Positions 18,065 through 27,668 of a stretch of DNA of 64,000 bases are shown here, in pieces. Location of the stretch: NCBI RefSeq assembly GCF_900157305.1, contig NZ_LS974202.1:496001-560000 (forward strand), written 5' to 3'. The stretch comes from Mesotoga infera (GTDB lineage Bacteria > Thermotogota > Thermotogae > Petrotogales > Kosmotogaceae). Made by a program: the position numbers and the translations under genes. The notes beneath the pieces are model-generated. The model saw only the letters and a program-made list of their open reading frames with translations, did not search any database and was not told where the DNA came from. Positions within the stretch are counted from its first letter, which is position 1. Each line of letters starts with the position of its first letter.

Positions 18065-18793
18065 TTGACCGGACTCGAGAGAAATGTAGCAAATCTCTTT
18101 TCAAACAAAGGGTGTCTCTTTGTAGTAGCGCTGGATCATCCGCAGTTTTTCGGACCCGTCGAAGGGATAGATAAACCTCTCGAACTCATCGAGAGGCTTT
18201 CTATGTCAAAAGCCGACGGCTTCATCTTAAATCCTGGCATAACAAGACTTCTGGATGCCAGCACCGTATCGGGCAAGAAGTTGATCGTGAGATCGTCGAT
18301 CGGAGGCAGCAGATTCTCCGACTACAAAACTTTTCATCCCGCGGTCGTTTCCGCCGAATCTCTTCTCGATCTCGGCGCCGACGCGGCGATATTGATGCTC
18401 GTTCTCGGAGATCGAGACTACGATTCGATGGAGAACGTAGCCCGCGCGATAGACGAATACCACTCGCTATCGATCCCCGTGGTCGTGGAGGTACTGGCCG
18501 AGGATTTCAGTAAGACCAGTGATCCCGATCTCGTCAAGACCGGGGCGAGAATAGCGGCCGAACTCGGCGCAGACGTCCTGAAGGTCTTCTATACAGAAGG
18601 CTTCGAGGCAGTTGTTCAGGGCTGCCCGGTGCCGGTTATACTGGCCGGAGGACCCAGGAACCTGGATGTTCTCGCGATGGCCAGAAGCGCTGTCAGTTGC
18701 GGCGTCAAGGGCTTCGCGTTTGGAAGGAACATCTTCCAGAGCGAAGACCCCGCGAAGTTGATAGACGAGCTCGACGGAATTATCAGGGGGTGA
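18065..18793 (+). CDS. Class I aldolase of the DeoC/FbaB/LsrF superfamily
   Basis: A 242-residue TIM-barrel aldolase. FVVALDHPQF at the N-terminus and GADVLKVFYT, whose Lys (about 173) is the expected Schiff-base residue, match the archaeal-type FbaB/LsrF group; the phosphate site is VILAGGPRN and GFAFGRNIFQ. It probably splits a phosphorylated sugar acid or keto-sugar into triose-phosphate pieces. TTG is preferred over GTG at 18056 because AAGGGCGTGAT (18050-18060) is a near-perfect Shine-Dalgarno 4 nt before it. First gene of the operon; its stop overlaps the regulator start. The substrate is not determined. Confidence 0.85.
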   Translation: MTGLERNVANLFSNKGCLFVVALDHPQFFGPVEGIDKPLELIERLSMSKADGFILNPGITRLLDASTVSGKKLIVRSSIGGSRFSDYKTFHPAVVSAESLLDLGADAAILMLVLGDRDYDSMENVARAIDEYHSLSIPVVVEVLAEDFSKTSDPDLVKTGARIAAELGADVLKVFYTEGFEAVVQGCPVPVILAGGPRNLDVLAMARSAVSCGVKGFAFGRNIFQSEDPAKLIDELDGIIRG

Positions 18794-19761
18794 AAACGAT
18801 CCCGAAATCGATAGACGATCTCCTGATGTACAGGATAGCCAGTATGTACTACAAAGATGATCTCAGCCAGGCACAGATAGCCAGGAGGATCGGTTTGTCC
18901 AGGCCTCAGATATCTAGGTACCTGAAACGCGCCAGAGAAACCGGTATGGTTGAGATAAATATAAACGACCCTTACGCGGAAGAGAGCGAGGAGATTTCGA
19001 AGAGGATCAAGTCGCTTCTAGGGCTCAAGGACGCCGTTGTGACACCTCTGGAGAGGTCCAAAAACGACGACGAGGAGAAGATCTTCGATTCTATCGCCGC
19101 GAAGGCCCGCTCGTATTTGCCCCAGATAATATCGCGTTCCAAGACCGTCGGGGTAGGGTGGGGCAGGACACTATACAGAACAATAATAGCCATGGACCAC
19201 TTTTCAAGGGAAAGCGATATCGTCTTTGTCCCGCTGACCGGCGCCATAGGGCAGACCGTTCCCTTCTACCAGGTCAACAGCATGGTGGACAGGCTGGCCG
19301 AGAAGTTCGGTGCCGGAAGAGTCTTCCTGAATATACCGGCCTTCGCCAACGCCGGAGAGCTTTACCGTTCGGCCATACTCTCGTGCCCTTCCGATTCCGT
19401 TGGCGATTACTGGTCGAAACTCGATCTGGCGATCATAGGCCTCGGCGGTCCGAAGGGAACTCTCAGTGCGGAGATCGAACCTTCAATAGTGGCGAGACTC
19501 CGCGAACAGGGTGCAGTCGGAGATATTCTGGGACAGTTTTTCAAAAGCGACGGCGAGATCTGCGTATCCGGAATGGAGGACAATCTCGCCGGGATACCGA
19601 TCGGCAGACTAAGAGAAGTGGAAAACGTGGTCTGCCTTTCTGGAGGAATCGAAAAGGTAGAAGGGATAATTGCCGCGGCGCGCGCGCGTTATTTCAACAT
19701 TCTCATCACCGATGAGAAAACGGCCGGCTGTATTCTGAAAACTCTGGAGGATGATCGATGA
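18790..19761 (+). CDS. SorC/DeoR-type sugar-binding transcriptional regulator
   Basis: A 323-residue SorC-family regulator. The N-terminal HTH covers LSQAQIARRIGLSRPQISRYL; the rest is the sugar-phosphate-binding domain, with VGVGWGRTLYRTI, FVPLTGAIG and IIGLGGPKG typical of the family, which binds phosphorylated sugars. The GTG start overlaps the aldolase stop (GTGA), and its own stop overlaps the dehydrogenase start (ATGA), showing translational coupling. It likely controls the promoter at 17977-18006 through the operator at 18023-18040, with an operon intermediate as effector. Confidence 0.9.
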   Translation: MKTIPKSIDDLLMYRIASMYYKDDLSQAQIARRIGLSRPQISRYLKRARETGMVEININDPYAEESEEISKRIKSLLGLKDAVVTPLERSKNDDEEKIFDSIAAKARSYLPQIISRSKTVGVGWGRTLYRTIIAMDHFSRESDIVFVPLTGAIGQTVPFYQVNSMVDRLAEKFGAGRVFLNIPAFANAGELYRSAILSCPSDSVGDYWSKLDLAIIGLGGPKGTLSAEIEPSIVARLREQGAVGDILGQFFKSDGEICVSGMEDNLAGIPIGRLREVENVVCLSGGIEKVEGIIAAARARYFNILITDEKTAGCILKTLEDDR

Positions 19762-20717
19762 AGGCGCTTTTTTATCTTGGACCCGGAAAACTCGAATTAA
19801 GGGAAGTCGAAAAACCCGCTGGAGATGTTGTCATAAGAGTTCTCGGGGCGGGAATATGCGGTACCGATCTCAAGACTTATCTCAAGGGTCACCCCATGTT
19901 CAAACCCCCGACTATACTGGGTCATGAATGCTACGGAAGGATAGAAGCGACAGACAACTACCACGGCAGTCTGAAGGTCGGTGACACCGTCGCGGTCGCA
20001 CCATATCTGGAGTGCGGCAAGTGCGATTCATGCAAAAGAGGTGTTCCGGAGCTGTGCAAATTCAAGACCTTCGTGGAGACCGGTTGCTTCAGCGAGTACA
20101 TATCGATGAGCGAAGAACACGCCCTGAGAGGCCTTTTCAAGGTCGAGGACGATCCTCTTTATTCTCTGGCCGAACCGCTGGCTTGCGTCTATAACGGTTT
20201 TGAAAAACTCGGCAGAAAACCGGAAAAACTCCTCATAGTCGGCGGCGGTCCTATGGGTATGCTCCTGGCCCTTGTGGGTCTATCGGAGGGTTGCGAGACC
20301 CGTATTGTAGAGAAATCCGAATGGAGACTGGAGTATATCCGTCGCGCCGGAATAGAGGGGAGTTCAGAACGGCCAGACGGTACTTTCGACTCCATAGTTC
20401 TGGCCGTCAACGTTCCCGAGCTGGTCGGGGAATACACCCCTCTATTGGCCGACGGGGGGTCTCTATTGCTTTTCAGCGGATATCCGAAGGACGCAACGAT
20501 AAGCGTCGATCCGTACGCCGTCCATTACAGAGAAGTGAGCATAACCGGCAGTTTCGGTTTTGGGTTCAAACACTTCGAGAAGGCGGTCGGCAGTCTTTCA
20601 ACAAACCGCGACCTTTTCGGCAAGCTTATAACCCACAGGTTTGACATGAGGAATGCACGAGAGGCTTTCGAATTATTGAACAGGGGTAGAGCGATGAAAA
20701 TCATATTCGGGATGTGA
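19758..20717 (+). CDS. Zinc-dependent medium-chain dehydrogenase (sorbitol/threonine dehydrogenase-like)
   Basis: A 319-residue MDR-family polyol/alcohol dehydrogenase. Catalytic zinc ligands Cys34 (GAGICGTD) and His56-Glu57 (GHECYG) are present, as is the structural zinc lobe CGKCDSCKRGVPELC (Cys86, 89, 92, 100). The dinucleotide fold begins at LLIVGGGPMGML. It should oxidise a sugar alcohol or hydroxyl group of the imported substrate. It overlaps the genes on both sides by 4 nt. Somewhat shorter than the usual 340-350 residues, but with no domain missing. Substrate unknown. Confidence 0.9.
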   Translation: MKALFYLGPGKLELREVEKPAGDVVIRVLGAGICGTDLKTYLKGHPMFKPPTILGHECYGRIEATDNYHGSLKVGDTVAVAPYLECGKCDSCKRGVPELCKFKTFVETGCFSEYISMSEEHALRGLFKVEDDPLYSLAEPLACVYNGFEKLGRKPEKLLIVGGGPMGMLLALVGLSEGCETRIVEKSEWRLEYIRRAGIEGSSERPDGTFDSIVLAVNVPELVGEYTPLLADGGSLLLFSGYPKDATISVDPYAVHYREVSITGSFGFGFKHFEKAVGSLSTNRDLFGKLITHRFDMRNAREAFELLNRGRAMKIIFGM

Positions 20718-21622
20718 GAGACATGCCAAAGAGAATCCGCCAAAGGTACAACCCCAGGGAGGTAGCGGTGGCATTCATCTGTCTGGCCCCGGCACTTTTT
20801 CTCGCCACCGTCTTCGTCGTTATACCTCTGATCAATGTCGTATATCTCAGCTTCACCAACTGGGACCTGCTCAGAGCGACCAAGAAGTTCATCGGGTTCT
20901 CCAATTACCAGTACATATTCAAGGATGAGAAATTCCTGAAATCCATGCTGAACACCCTTTATTTTGCGGCTGTAAAGATTCCCCTCGATCTGGTCGTATC
21001 GCTTTTCATCGCTACGCTTCTGGACAGGAAGGTCTTCGCCCGCAGGTTTCTGAGAGCCTCGTATTTCGCTCCGGTGGTTCTCCCCATGGTGGCGGCCTCT
21101 CTCATATGGATATGGATTTACGATCCATCTCTCGGACCGCTTAACCAGATACTGGGGCTCTTTGGAGTCAAACCTATCCGGTGGCTGTACGATCCCGAGT
21201 GGGCGATGCCCTCGGTCATCTTCTTCGCCCTGTGGAAGGGGCTCGGCTACGATATTGTGATATTCCTGGCCGGTCTTCAGGCGATCCCCGAAACTTACGC
21301 CGAGGCCGCCAAAATAGATGGTGCCAGCGAGAGGAAGATATTTTTTAAAATCACCCTGCCCCTTCTTTCCCCGGTGATTTATTTCGTCATACTCATGGGA
21401 ATTATAAACTCCTTCAAGATATTTACGCCGGTTTCGGTGATGACGCCGACCGGTGGACCCCTTTACAGCACCGGCGTGATGGTCTTCTACATTTATCAAC
21501 AGGCCTTCCAGAATTACAGAATTGGCAGAGCTTCGGCGGCTGCTGTGATACTGTTCCTGATGATCCTTTCGCTCACATGGGTTCAGAGAAAGGCCAGTAG
21601 CAAGAAGGTGATCTACGAATGA
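20714..21622 (+). CDS. Carbohydrate ABC transporter permease (MalF/UgpA type)
   Basis: A six-segment permease; the EAA loop is seen as YAEAAKIDGASERKIFFKITLP. The GTG start overlaps the dehydrogenase stop (GTGA); the ATG at 20723, with GGGATGTGA before it, is an equally good start. It forms the channel with the next permease, whose ATG overlaps this stop. No ATPase is encoded nearby. Confidence 0.92.
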   Translation: MRDMPKRIRQRYNPREVAVAFICLAPALFLATVFVVIPLINVVYLSFTNWDLLRATKKFIGFSNYQYIFKDEKFLKSMLNTLYFAAVKIPLDLVVSLFIATLLDRKVFARRFLRASYFAPVVLPMVAASLIWIWIYDPSLGPLNQILGLFGVKPIRWLYDPEWAMPSVIFFALWKGLGYDIVIFLAGLQAIPETYAEAAKIDGASERKIFFKITLPLLSPVIYFVILMGIINSFKIFTPVSVMTPTGGPLYSTGVMVFYIYQQAFQNYRIGRASAAAVILFLMILSLTWVQRKASSKKVIYE

Positions 21623-22458
21623 CAAAAAAAGGCCTAAAAGGCGAACGCGTAAGAAACAGAGTGGCTTTCATACTGCTGCTGGCAGGGCTTTTTGCGATGC
21701 TTTTCCCGCTCTTCTGGATGGTCCTGTCGGCCTTCAAGACAAAGGCTGATGTCTATTCGTATCCTCCAAAGTGGTTCCCCAGTTCCTGGAGCCTGCACAA
21801 TTTCGCGAAAGTTTTCGAGATGGTCCCCTTCGGCCGGTACTATTTAAACAGCGTTCTGGTGACATCGCTTTCCACCATCGGACAGATTTTCGTTTCCATA
21901 CTGGCCGCCTACTCGCTGGCGAGGCTGAGGTTCCCCTTCAAGAACCTCATCTTCATGTTCGTGGTCGTTACCATGCTGATGCCCTTCGTTGTAACGATGA
22001 TACCGACTTTTCTGATAATCAGCAACCTCAAATGGATAGACACGTACCAGGGTTTGATCGTACCATTCCTCTTCAACGGTTTTTCGATAATCTTTCTGGT
22101 GCAATTTTTCATAACCGTTCCAGTCGATCTGCAGGATGCGGCCAGGATAGACGGGTGCGGTTATTTCGGGATCCTTTATCACGTTATTCTGCCAAACACG
22201 AAGCCGGCGATATCCACTATCGCTCTTTTTACATTCCTCGGCCACTGGACAGAATACCTCTGGCCACTGATAGTTATCAACACGACCGAGATGCGCACTC
22301 TCCCTATCGGGTTGAGATACTTGATGACCGAGGGGAGCAGCGAGTATCAACTCATGATGGCCGCATCCGTCATGGCCATAGTTCCCGTTCTGCTTGTTTA
22401 CATGTTCTCTGAAAAGCAATTCATAAAATCGATCACAATGACAGGACTCAAATCCTGA
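21619..22458 (+). CDS. Carbohydrate ABC transporter permease (MalG/UgpE type)
   Basis: A 279-residue, six-segment permease with the EAA loop LQDAARIDGCGYFGILYHVILP. Partner of the MalF-type permease upstream (4-nt ATGA overlap) and of the binding protein downstream (14-nt gap). In this operon the binding protein comes last, unlike the other two importers in the window. Confidence 0.92.
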   Translation: MTKKGLKGERVRNRVAFILLLAGLFAMLFPLFWMVLSAFKTKADVYSYPPKWFPSSWSLHNFAKVFEMVPFGRYYLNSVLVTSLSTIGQIFVSILAAYSLARLRFPFKNLIFMFVVVTMLMPFVVTMIPTFLIISNLKWIDTYQGLIVPFLFNGFSIIFLVQFFITVPVDLQDAARIDGCGYFGILYHVILPNTKPAISTIALFTFLGHWTEYLWPLIVINTTEMRTLPIGLRYLMTEGSSEYQLMMAASVMAIVPVLLVYMFSEKQFIKSITMTGLKS

Positions 22459-22472
22459 AGGAGGTGTTCATA

Positions 22473-23708
22473 GTGAAAAAATTACTGCTCTTAATCGTTA
22501 TTTCGATAGCGGCTATATCGCTCGCCGTTACCGAGATCACTTTCTGGTATGCCCTGAGCGGTGTATCGGGAGAATCGATCAAATCCATCATCGATGCCTT
22601 CAATGCGAGCCAGAGCGATATCATAGTCAAGACGGTCTACTCGGGAAGCTACGCCGACACAGCGCAAAAGATAACGGCCGCTCTCGCAGCCAACACCTTA
22701 CCCAACGGCGGCATCATCCCGGCCGGACCGATCTTCACCGGCGCGCAGGATAATTACGTCCTGCTCGACTACATGCTGGCCGACCCGGAATTCGATATGG
22801 ACGATTTCTACCCCGCCATGTGGGACTACTCCAAGTACCAGGGCAAGATCTGTGCGATTCCTTTCAACATAAGCACTCCGATCTTCTATTACAACAAGGA
22901 CCTCATGAGGGCTTCGGGACTTGACCCGGAGAACCCTCCACAGAACTGGGAAGAACTCCTGACGGCCGCGAAGGCAATAACCAAAGACACCAACGGAGAC
23001 GGCGTGCCGGACATATGGGGAGTCGATATGGCCGACGCTCCCTGGATATTCAAAGCCTTCCTGCTTCAGAACGAAAACAACATCATAGACGTGGCCACAA
23101 TGACTCCGCTCTTCGACAACGCGCGGGGAATAGAGACGGCCCAGTTCTGGAAGAGGTTGATCGATGAGAAAGCTATGCCCGTCGGCCAGCACTCTCTGGC
23201 AGAGAAGATGTTCCTGGGAGGCACACTCGGTTTCTATCTGGGCAGTTCCAACAGAATAGGCAGATGGCTGGGCACTACGAGTTTCGAATTCGGAGCAACT
23301 TTCCTTCCTGCAGGCGTTGTGAGAGCAGTCCCTATCGGTGGTGCGGTAGCCGTTCTCTTCCCGAAGAACAAGAAAGAAGACGAAGCGACCTACAGGCTTA
23401 TCAAATGGTTGACCACACCCGAGAACGTAGCCAAATTCGCCATGGAAACCGGTTATCTTCCAACTAGAAAATCGGCGCTCGAATTACCGGAAACTCAGCA
23501 ATTCATGGAAAGCGCGCCGATGTGGCGGGTGGCCTTCGAACAGCTCACATTCGCTTTTTCGTACTGGCACTTCAACGAGATGGGAACAATGGACACCATG
23601 ATAGCCGAAGCGCTAGAGAAAATCGAGCGGGGCGTTTCCAGCCCGGCCGACGCCATGAGAGAATTGACCCGGAATCTCAAAGCGGAGATCGAGGCAAACC
23701 TGGAATGA
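22473..23708 (+). CDS. Extracellular sugar-binding protein of ABC transporter (family 1)
   Basis: A 411-residue binding protein with signal peptide (MKKLLLLIVISIAAISLAVT), then ITFWYALSGVSGESIKSII, YYNKDLMRASGLDPENPP and the DTNGDGVPDIWG loop. It captures the operon substrate outside the cell membrane. The GTG start lies 6 nt after GGAGGTG (22460-22466); an in-frame GTG within that ribosome site is not the start. Closest in layout to UgpB-like glycerol-phosphate or polyol binders, but the ligand cannot be read from the sequence. Confidence 0.94.
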   Translation: MKKLLLLIVISIAAISLAVTEITFWYALSGVSGESIKSIIDAFNASQSDIIVKTVYSGSYADTAQKITAALAANTLPNGGIIPAGPIFTGAQDNYVLLDYMLADPEFDMDDFYPAMWDYSKYQGKICAIPFNISTPIFYYNKDLMRASGLDPENPPQNWEELLTAAKAITKDTNGDGVPDIWGVDMADAPWIFKAFLLQNENNIIDVATMTPLFDNARGIETAQFWKRLIDEKAMPVGQHSLAEKMFLGGTLGFYLGSSNRIGRWLGTTSFEFGATFLPAGVVRAVPIGGAVAVLFPKNKKEDEATYRLIKWLTTPENVAKFAMETGYLPTRKSALELPETQQFMESAPMWRVAFEQLTFAFSYWHFNEMGTMDTMIAEALEKIERGVSSPADAMRELTRNLKAEIEANLE

Positions 23709-24478
23709 GAGTTTCGTTTTCGACTGCCGCACTTTATCCCAGGCCGAGCCTTGAGTCGCTCTCTCTACTCGGGAAGACAGGTTACAGCGAAGCCGAACTG
23801 ATGCCTCAATGTATGGAAGAGACGAAACCGGAGTTTGCAAAGGAAACTGTCAAGACGGGGATATGGGTCAGCTCGATCCATTTTCCGCTCGCCTTTTTCT
23901 CGATTCTCTACAACCCGTATCCGGGTATGATGAAAGAGGCCCGGATCATGGCCGAAGAGATGACCAGATCGGCGGAGATCATGAAAAGCGAAGTAGTTGT
24001 GGTCCACGCTTTACCGAAGATGGATGCTGTCAAGGCGCGGCTTTTCGAAGAACCTGTCATCGAAGTTCTGAGAACTCTGGCCGATGAGCTCGAGTCTGCC
24101 GGGGTAAAGCTGGCAGTCGAAAACAACCCCAGCACGCTCGGTGACACGCCGCAAGGACTTCTTGAATCATTGGAAAGGATAAATCACGTCAACGCCTTCC
24201 CGATGGTCGACACAACCGAATCCTGGGAAGCGGGAATCGACCCGGCGTATTTCATTGAGCAGGTAAGACCCATCCATCTCCATTTGAGCGACCACGTCGG
24301 TGATCAAAAGCACATTCCAGCCGGGCAGGGCGAGGGTGACTGGAAGGCCATACTCTCGGTTTTGAAGGAGATTGGCTACGGCGGTATTTACGTCCTTGAA
24401 CCGGCCTACCGCCATTATCTGGAAGACGTGGAAGCGAAGTTGAGGCTGGCCAGAAAATCTCTGGATATCTTTCTCTGA
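23705..24478 (+). CDS. Sugar-phosphate isomerase/epimerase (xylose-isomerase-like TIM barrel)
   Basis: A 257-residue AP-endonuclease-2/xylose-isomerase-like barrel. Visible metal-site strands are LAVENNPSTLG (Glu), NAFPMVDTTESWEAG (Asp), HLHLSDHVGD (His, Asp) and YVLEPAYRH (Glu). It should interconvert sugars or keto-acids in the pathway of this operon. The ATG overlaps the stop of the binding-protein gene (ATGA); the open frame extends upstream into that gene but homology does not. Related proteins include inosose dehydratase and hydroxypyruvate isomerase, so the reaction is not fixed. Confidence 0.85.
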   Translation: MRVSFSTAALYPRPSLESLSLLGKTGYSEAELMPQCMEETKPEFAKETVKTGIWVSSIHFPLAFFSILYNPYPGMMKEARIMAEEMTRSAEIMKSEVVVVHALPKMDAVKARLFEEPVIEVLRTLADELESAGVKLAVENNPSTLGDTPQGLLESLERINHVNAFPMVDTTESWEAGIDPAYFIEQVRPIHLHLSDHVGDQKHIPAGQGEGDWKAILSVLKEIGYGGIYVLEPAYRHYLEDVEAKLRLARKSLDIFL

Positions 24479-24491
24479 AGGAGGCAGATCG

Positions 24492-25460
24492 TTGAGAGTC
24501 TCGGTACTGTTCAATCCCGGCGCCGGAAAGAGCGATAGGTTCGCCACGATAGCCGGTGAGATTCTAGACAGGTTCGAAAGCCACATTTTATTCACCGGCG
24601 AGGGCGACTTCGGTGAAATCCTTCTGAAGAAGGCCGATGTCCGGGTAGTGCGAACTTCAAGGGTATCTTTCATCGAGACTCTCGAGGAGTATCTCGCGGG
24701 TTTCATTGAAAGGAACACGGATCTAATTATCGGTGTGGGCGGGGACGGTTTTCTCGCCCACATCGCTTCCTTTCTCATCGAAAATGGATTGCGGACCCCA
24801 CTCATGGGTATAGCCGGAGGTACCGCGAACGTGGGTCCCCTGATCGGGTACGATATCGATCGTCTGAGGAAGCTCAACCCCGAAAAACTGCACATCGAAA
24901 GCATTACGGCGCTGGTTGCGAAAAGTGGCCGGGAAAAAAACCGCTACGCTTTCAACGATATCGTCGTGGGAGACACGTTTCTCGGAACCATCGATGGGAA
25001 AATGGTCAACCTTAGCGCGGCCGATTTCATCAGAGACCTCTCGAAAATTGAGGTCAGACCCTCGGAAAATATAGCCACAGAGAATTTCGGGATTTATAAG
25101 AACGGCCGGCCCCTTCCTCCTCCACCCTTCAAGGTAGCGCAGATAGTTATATCTCCCCTGTTCAAAAAGGACTTCTACGCGGGGAAGGCCGTAACGGGCG
25201 CTTTGTGCTGGGCGCCTTACTTTTCCTCCGGAGCGGCCATCTCGATTCTGGATACCGTCGTGATCGATTCGCAACTGGAAGATCCCGATAAACCCGTCTG
25301 CATTCAACAGATGCTTTTCGACGCAAACGACTTGATCGAAATCGACGGCCTGTCTTCTTATTTGATCGCCGATGGCAATGTGTGCTACAAAACCAGCGAA
25401 ACGGTCTCTATTAGATGCCTGGAAGGAATTGTTAAAAGCGTAAGACCGGCCCTCGATTAG
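24492..25460 (+). CDS. NAD-kinase/diacylglycerol-kinase-superfamily kinase
   Basis: A 322-residue kinase of the NADK/DGK fold. VLFNPGAGKS opens the nucleotide domain, and IIGVGGDGFLAH is the GGDG signature of the superfamily; MGIAGGTANVGPL replaces the usual GTxND loop. The C-terminal half is the beta-sandwich substrate domain. The TTG start follows GAAGGAGG. Within a sugar operon that has no ordinary sugar kinase, it may phosphorylate the operon substrate, but NAD or lipid kinase activity is as likely from sequence. The Gly-Thr-Ala-Asn loop is unlike classical NAD kinases. Confidence 0.75.
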   Translation: MRVSVLFNPGAGKSDRFATIAGEILDRFESHILFTGEGDFGEILLKKADVRVVRTSRVSFIETLEEYLAGFIERNTDLIIGVGGDGFLAHIASFLIENGLRTPLMGIAGGTANVGPLIGYDIDRLRKLNPEKLHIESITALVAKSGREKNRYAFNDIVVGDTFLGTIDGKMVNLSAADFIRDLSKIEVRPSENIATENFGIYKNGRPLPPPPFKVAQIVISPLFKKDFYAGKAVTGALCWAPYFSSGAAISILDTVVIDSQLEDPDKPVCIQQMLFDANDLIEIDGLSSYLIADGNVCYKTSETVSIRCLEGIVKSVRPALD

Positions 25461-25477
25461 AAAGGAGCGATAACCGA

Positions 25478-26461
25478 TTGAACAAATATCTTAAAGCCCT
25501 CCAGGCCCTGGCCGTCGGCGATGCCATGGGCATGCCCACGGAGTTCATGACGAGAGATACTGTACGCAGGTTCGGACTCGTTTCGGAGCTTCTCGATCCG
25601 GCCGTTTCTCCCATCCATTCAAATCTCAGAAAGGGATCAATAACCGACGACACCGAGCAGAACCTCTATCTCATCGATGCCTACTGCAAAAACGGAGAGA
25701 TAACGGTTGAAAGTACGGCCGACGCCCTTATACGCTGGGTAAGAGAGACCGCAGCCGACTCGAGGGGCTACATAGGCCCAAGCTCTTTGAAGGCCTTGAA
25801 AGCGATAGAAAGCGGCGAAGACCCGCTTAAGGCCGGAAGAGGCGGAACTACCTGCGGGGCAGCGATGAGAGCGCCCGCCGCGGCTCTTTGTAGTAGAGGC
25901 GATTCGCCGGAAAAACTGGCCGGAGACATATACAACTGTTCTCTTCCGACGCACAACACCAATCTCGCGATCGAGGCTTCGCTAGCGATGGGGTTTGCCG
26001 TCGATGCGGCGGCCAGGGGAGCGGGGATAGAGGAGGTTCTGAAAGCCTCCCTGGAAGGCGCTTCTCGCATAGACAACTTCGACACCCCCGATTATGTGGG
26101 CGCTTCATCGGCCTGGAAGATCAAATACTTGGTCGAACTGCTCGCCGGCAAGAGAGAGATCGACGTTATCCTCGACACGATATATTACCTGAACGGAACT
26201 GGGCTGCCTGCCAACGAGGTGGTGCCGGCCGCCCTGGCGATATTTTACGTTGCGAAGGGAGATGTATGGCTTTCAATAAGAATGGGCGCTTCAGTTGGCG
26301 GCGACACAGATACGATCGCGGCTCTCGCCGGTCTTCTGACGGCGCTTCACTCGGGAGACCACAATATACCGGAGGAAGTAGTCGAAGAGGTGCTCGAAGT
26401 CAACGGACTGGATCTCTCAGGAGTCGCGGAGATGCTCGAAGAGAAAAGGAAGAGAGTATAA
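25478..26461 (+). CDS. ADP-ribosylglycohydrolase-family (ARH/DraG-like) hydrolase
   Basis: A 327-residue all-helical protein. Both binuclear-metal motifs are present: SITDDTEQ (about 52-59) near the N-terminus and ASVGGDTDTIAALAG near residue 275. These match DraG/ARH hydrolases that remove ADP-ribose from proteins or small molecules; relatives encoded in sugar and nucleoside operons probably cleave N-glycosidic bonds of small metabolites. The TTG start follows AAAGGAG. The genes before and after are 17 nt and 1 nt away. In this context a ribosyl-containing substrate of the operon is a reasonable guess. Confidence 0.87.
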   Translation: MNKYLKALQALAVGDAMGMPTEFMTRDTVRRFGLVSELLDPAVSPIHSNLRKGSITDDTEQNLYLIDAYCKNGEITVESTADALIRWVRETAADSRGYIGPSSLKALKAIESGEDPLKAGRGGTTCGAAMRAPAAALCSRGDSPEKLAGDIYNCSLPTHNTNLAIEASLAMGFAVDAAARGAGIEEVLKASLEGASRIDNFDTPDYVGASSAWKIKYLVELLAGKREIDVILDTIYYLNGTGLPANEVVPAALAIFYVAKGDVWLSIRMGASVGGDTDTIAALAGLLTALHSGDHNIPEEVVEEVLEVNGLDLSGVAEMLEEKRKRV

Positions 26462-26462
26462 G

Positions 26463-27611
26463 ATGTACGGCGTGATGCTGGGAAGCGTGACGATAGGATT
26501 CGTCTTCAGCATAGTTAACATGCTCCTCATCCCCTTGCTCAAAGAGAGCTTCACGCCGGCCATTTCCGGCTTCATAGTCTCTGCGGGCATGTTGCTCGCT
26601 GCCGCCGCCGGCCCTCTTATAGGTCTCTGGAGCGACCGCATCGGAAAGAGGCTCCCCTTCATAGGAGGACTGGTAGTCCTCTCCTTTTCCGGCACTCTTC
26701 TGCCGATATTGAACAACTCCGTCGCTTCGGCCTGTGGGGGAGTTATACTGGCCTTTTGCGCGTACAGCTTTCTTGGTCCGTATTCATCGCTGGTGGCCGA
26801 CCGGGCCGAAGCTTCCGGGGCCAACCGGGGCTTTGGGGCGGTGATGGGAGCGGTGAACGTTTCGGGTTTCGCGGCCTCGCTAGTGATAAACCGGCTGTAC
26901 GAAGTAGGCACCGACATCACCCTGTTCGCCCTCTCCGCCGGTGTGTTGCTGCCCTTCATCTTTCCTCTGCTTTCTGCGCCGCGCCATGAACATCTCGAAC
27001 GGCCAGATTCTATCGAGAAGATGACTTTGAGAGCTGTCGTCGAAATCCTCTCAAAACCTGTGCTCTTCTTCTTTTCGATGCAGTTCTTCGCCTGGTTCTC
27101 CATCGGCGGTCTCTTCCCTTTTTTAACGTCCTTCCTCTCTTCGGAGACTTCTATGTCTCTTTCGACGGCCGTTACCTGGTTCGGTGGTTCGACGCTCCTT
27201 TCGGGAATCACTTCCTTTTTCACGGCCACTGCGGCAAAGGCTTTTGGAGAGAAGCGTTTACTTGTAGTTTCTCTATCGGTAATCGCTTCGATAGGTTGCC
27301 TGTACTCTGCCCTTTACGGGAGATTGCTGAGCGGAACGGGTGCAGGTTATGCCGGTGTAAGCGTCTTCCTTCTCTCCTCGCTCGGCCTCGGCTTTTATTA
27401 CTCGCTGAGTTCTGCGACGCTGGCCAAACTCGTAGAACCACACAAAAGAGGTGTAGCCTTCGGCATCAACAGCATCTTTATGATACTCTCGCAAGCCGTA
27501 TCCGTCGCCCTCATGGGAGGCTTGATATCGGCCTGGGGATACCGCGGGATGATCCTGGTCTGTACGGTGGGCTTTGTACTTGCAGCCCTTTCTGCTAGCA
27601 GGATCTCGTAG
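26463..27611 (+). CDS. MFS transporter
   Basis: A 382-residue protein with about 12 membrane segments and the MFS loop 2-3 motif LWSDRIGKRLPF, close to the sugar/GPH-cation group. It starts 1 nt after the preceding stop. As last gene of the operon that already holds an ABC importer, it may export a product or bring in a second substrate. Confidence 0.85.
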   Translation: MYGVMLGSVTIGFVFSIVNMLLIPLLKESFTPAISGFIVSAGMLLAAAAGPLIGLWSDRIGKRLPFIGGLVVLSFSGTLLPILNNSVASACGGVILAFCAYSFLGPYSSLVADRAEASGANRGFGAVMGAVNVSGFAASLVINRLYEVGTDITLFALSAGVLLPFIFPLLSAPRHEHLERPDSIEKMTLRAVVEILSKPVLFFFSMQFFAWFSIGGLFPFLTSFLSSETSMSLSTAVTWFGGSTLLSGITSFFTATAAKAFGEKRLLVVSLSVIASIGCLYSALYGRLLSGTGAGYAGVSVFLLSSLGLGFYYSLSSATLAKLVEPHKRGVAFGINSIFMILSQAVSVALMGGLISAWGYRGMILVCTVGFVLAALSASRIS

Positions 27612-27668
27612 CTCTTCAACGGAGCCTGGACATGAATCTTCATCACTTCCGGTCGGCCGCGTGCGATA

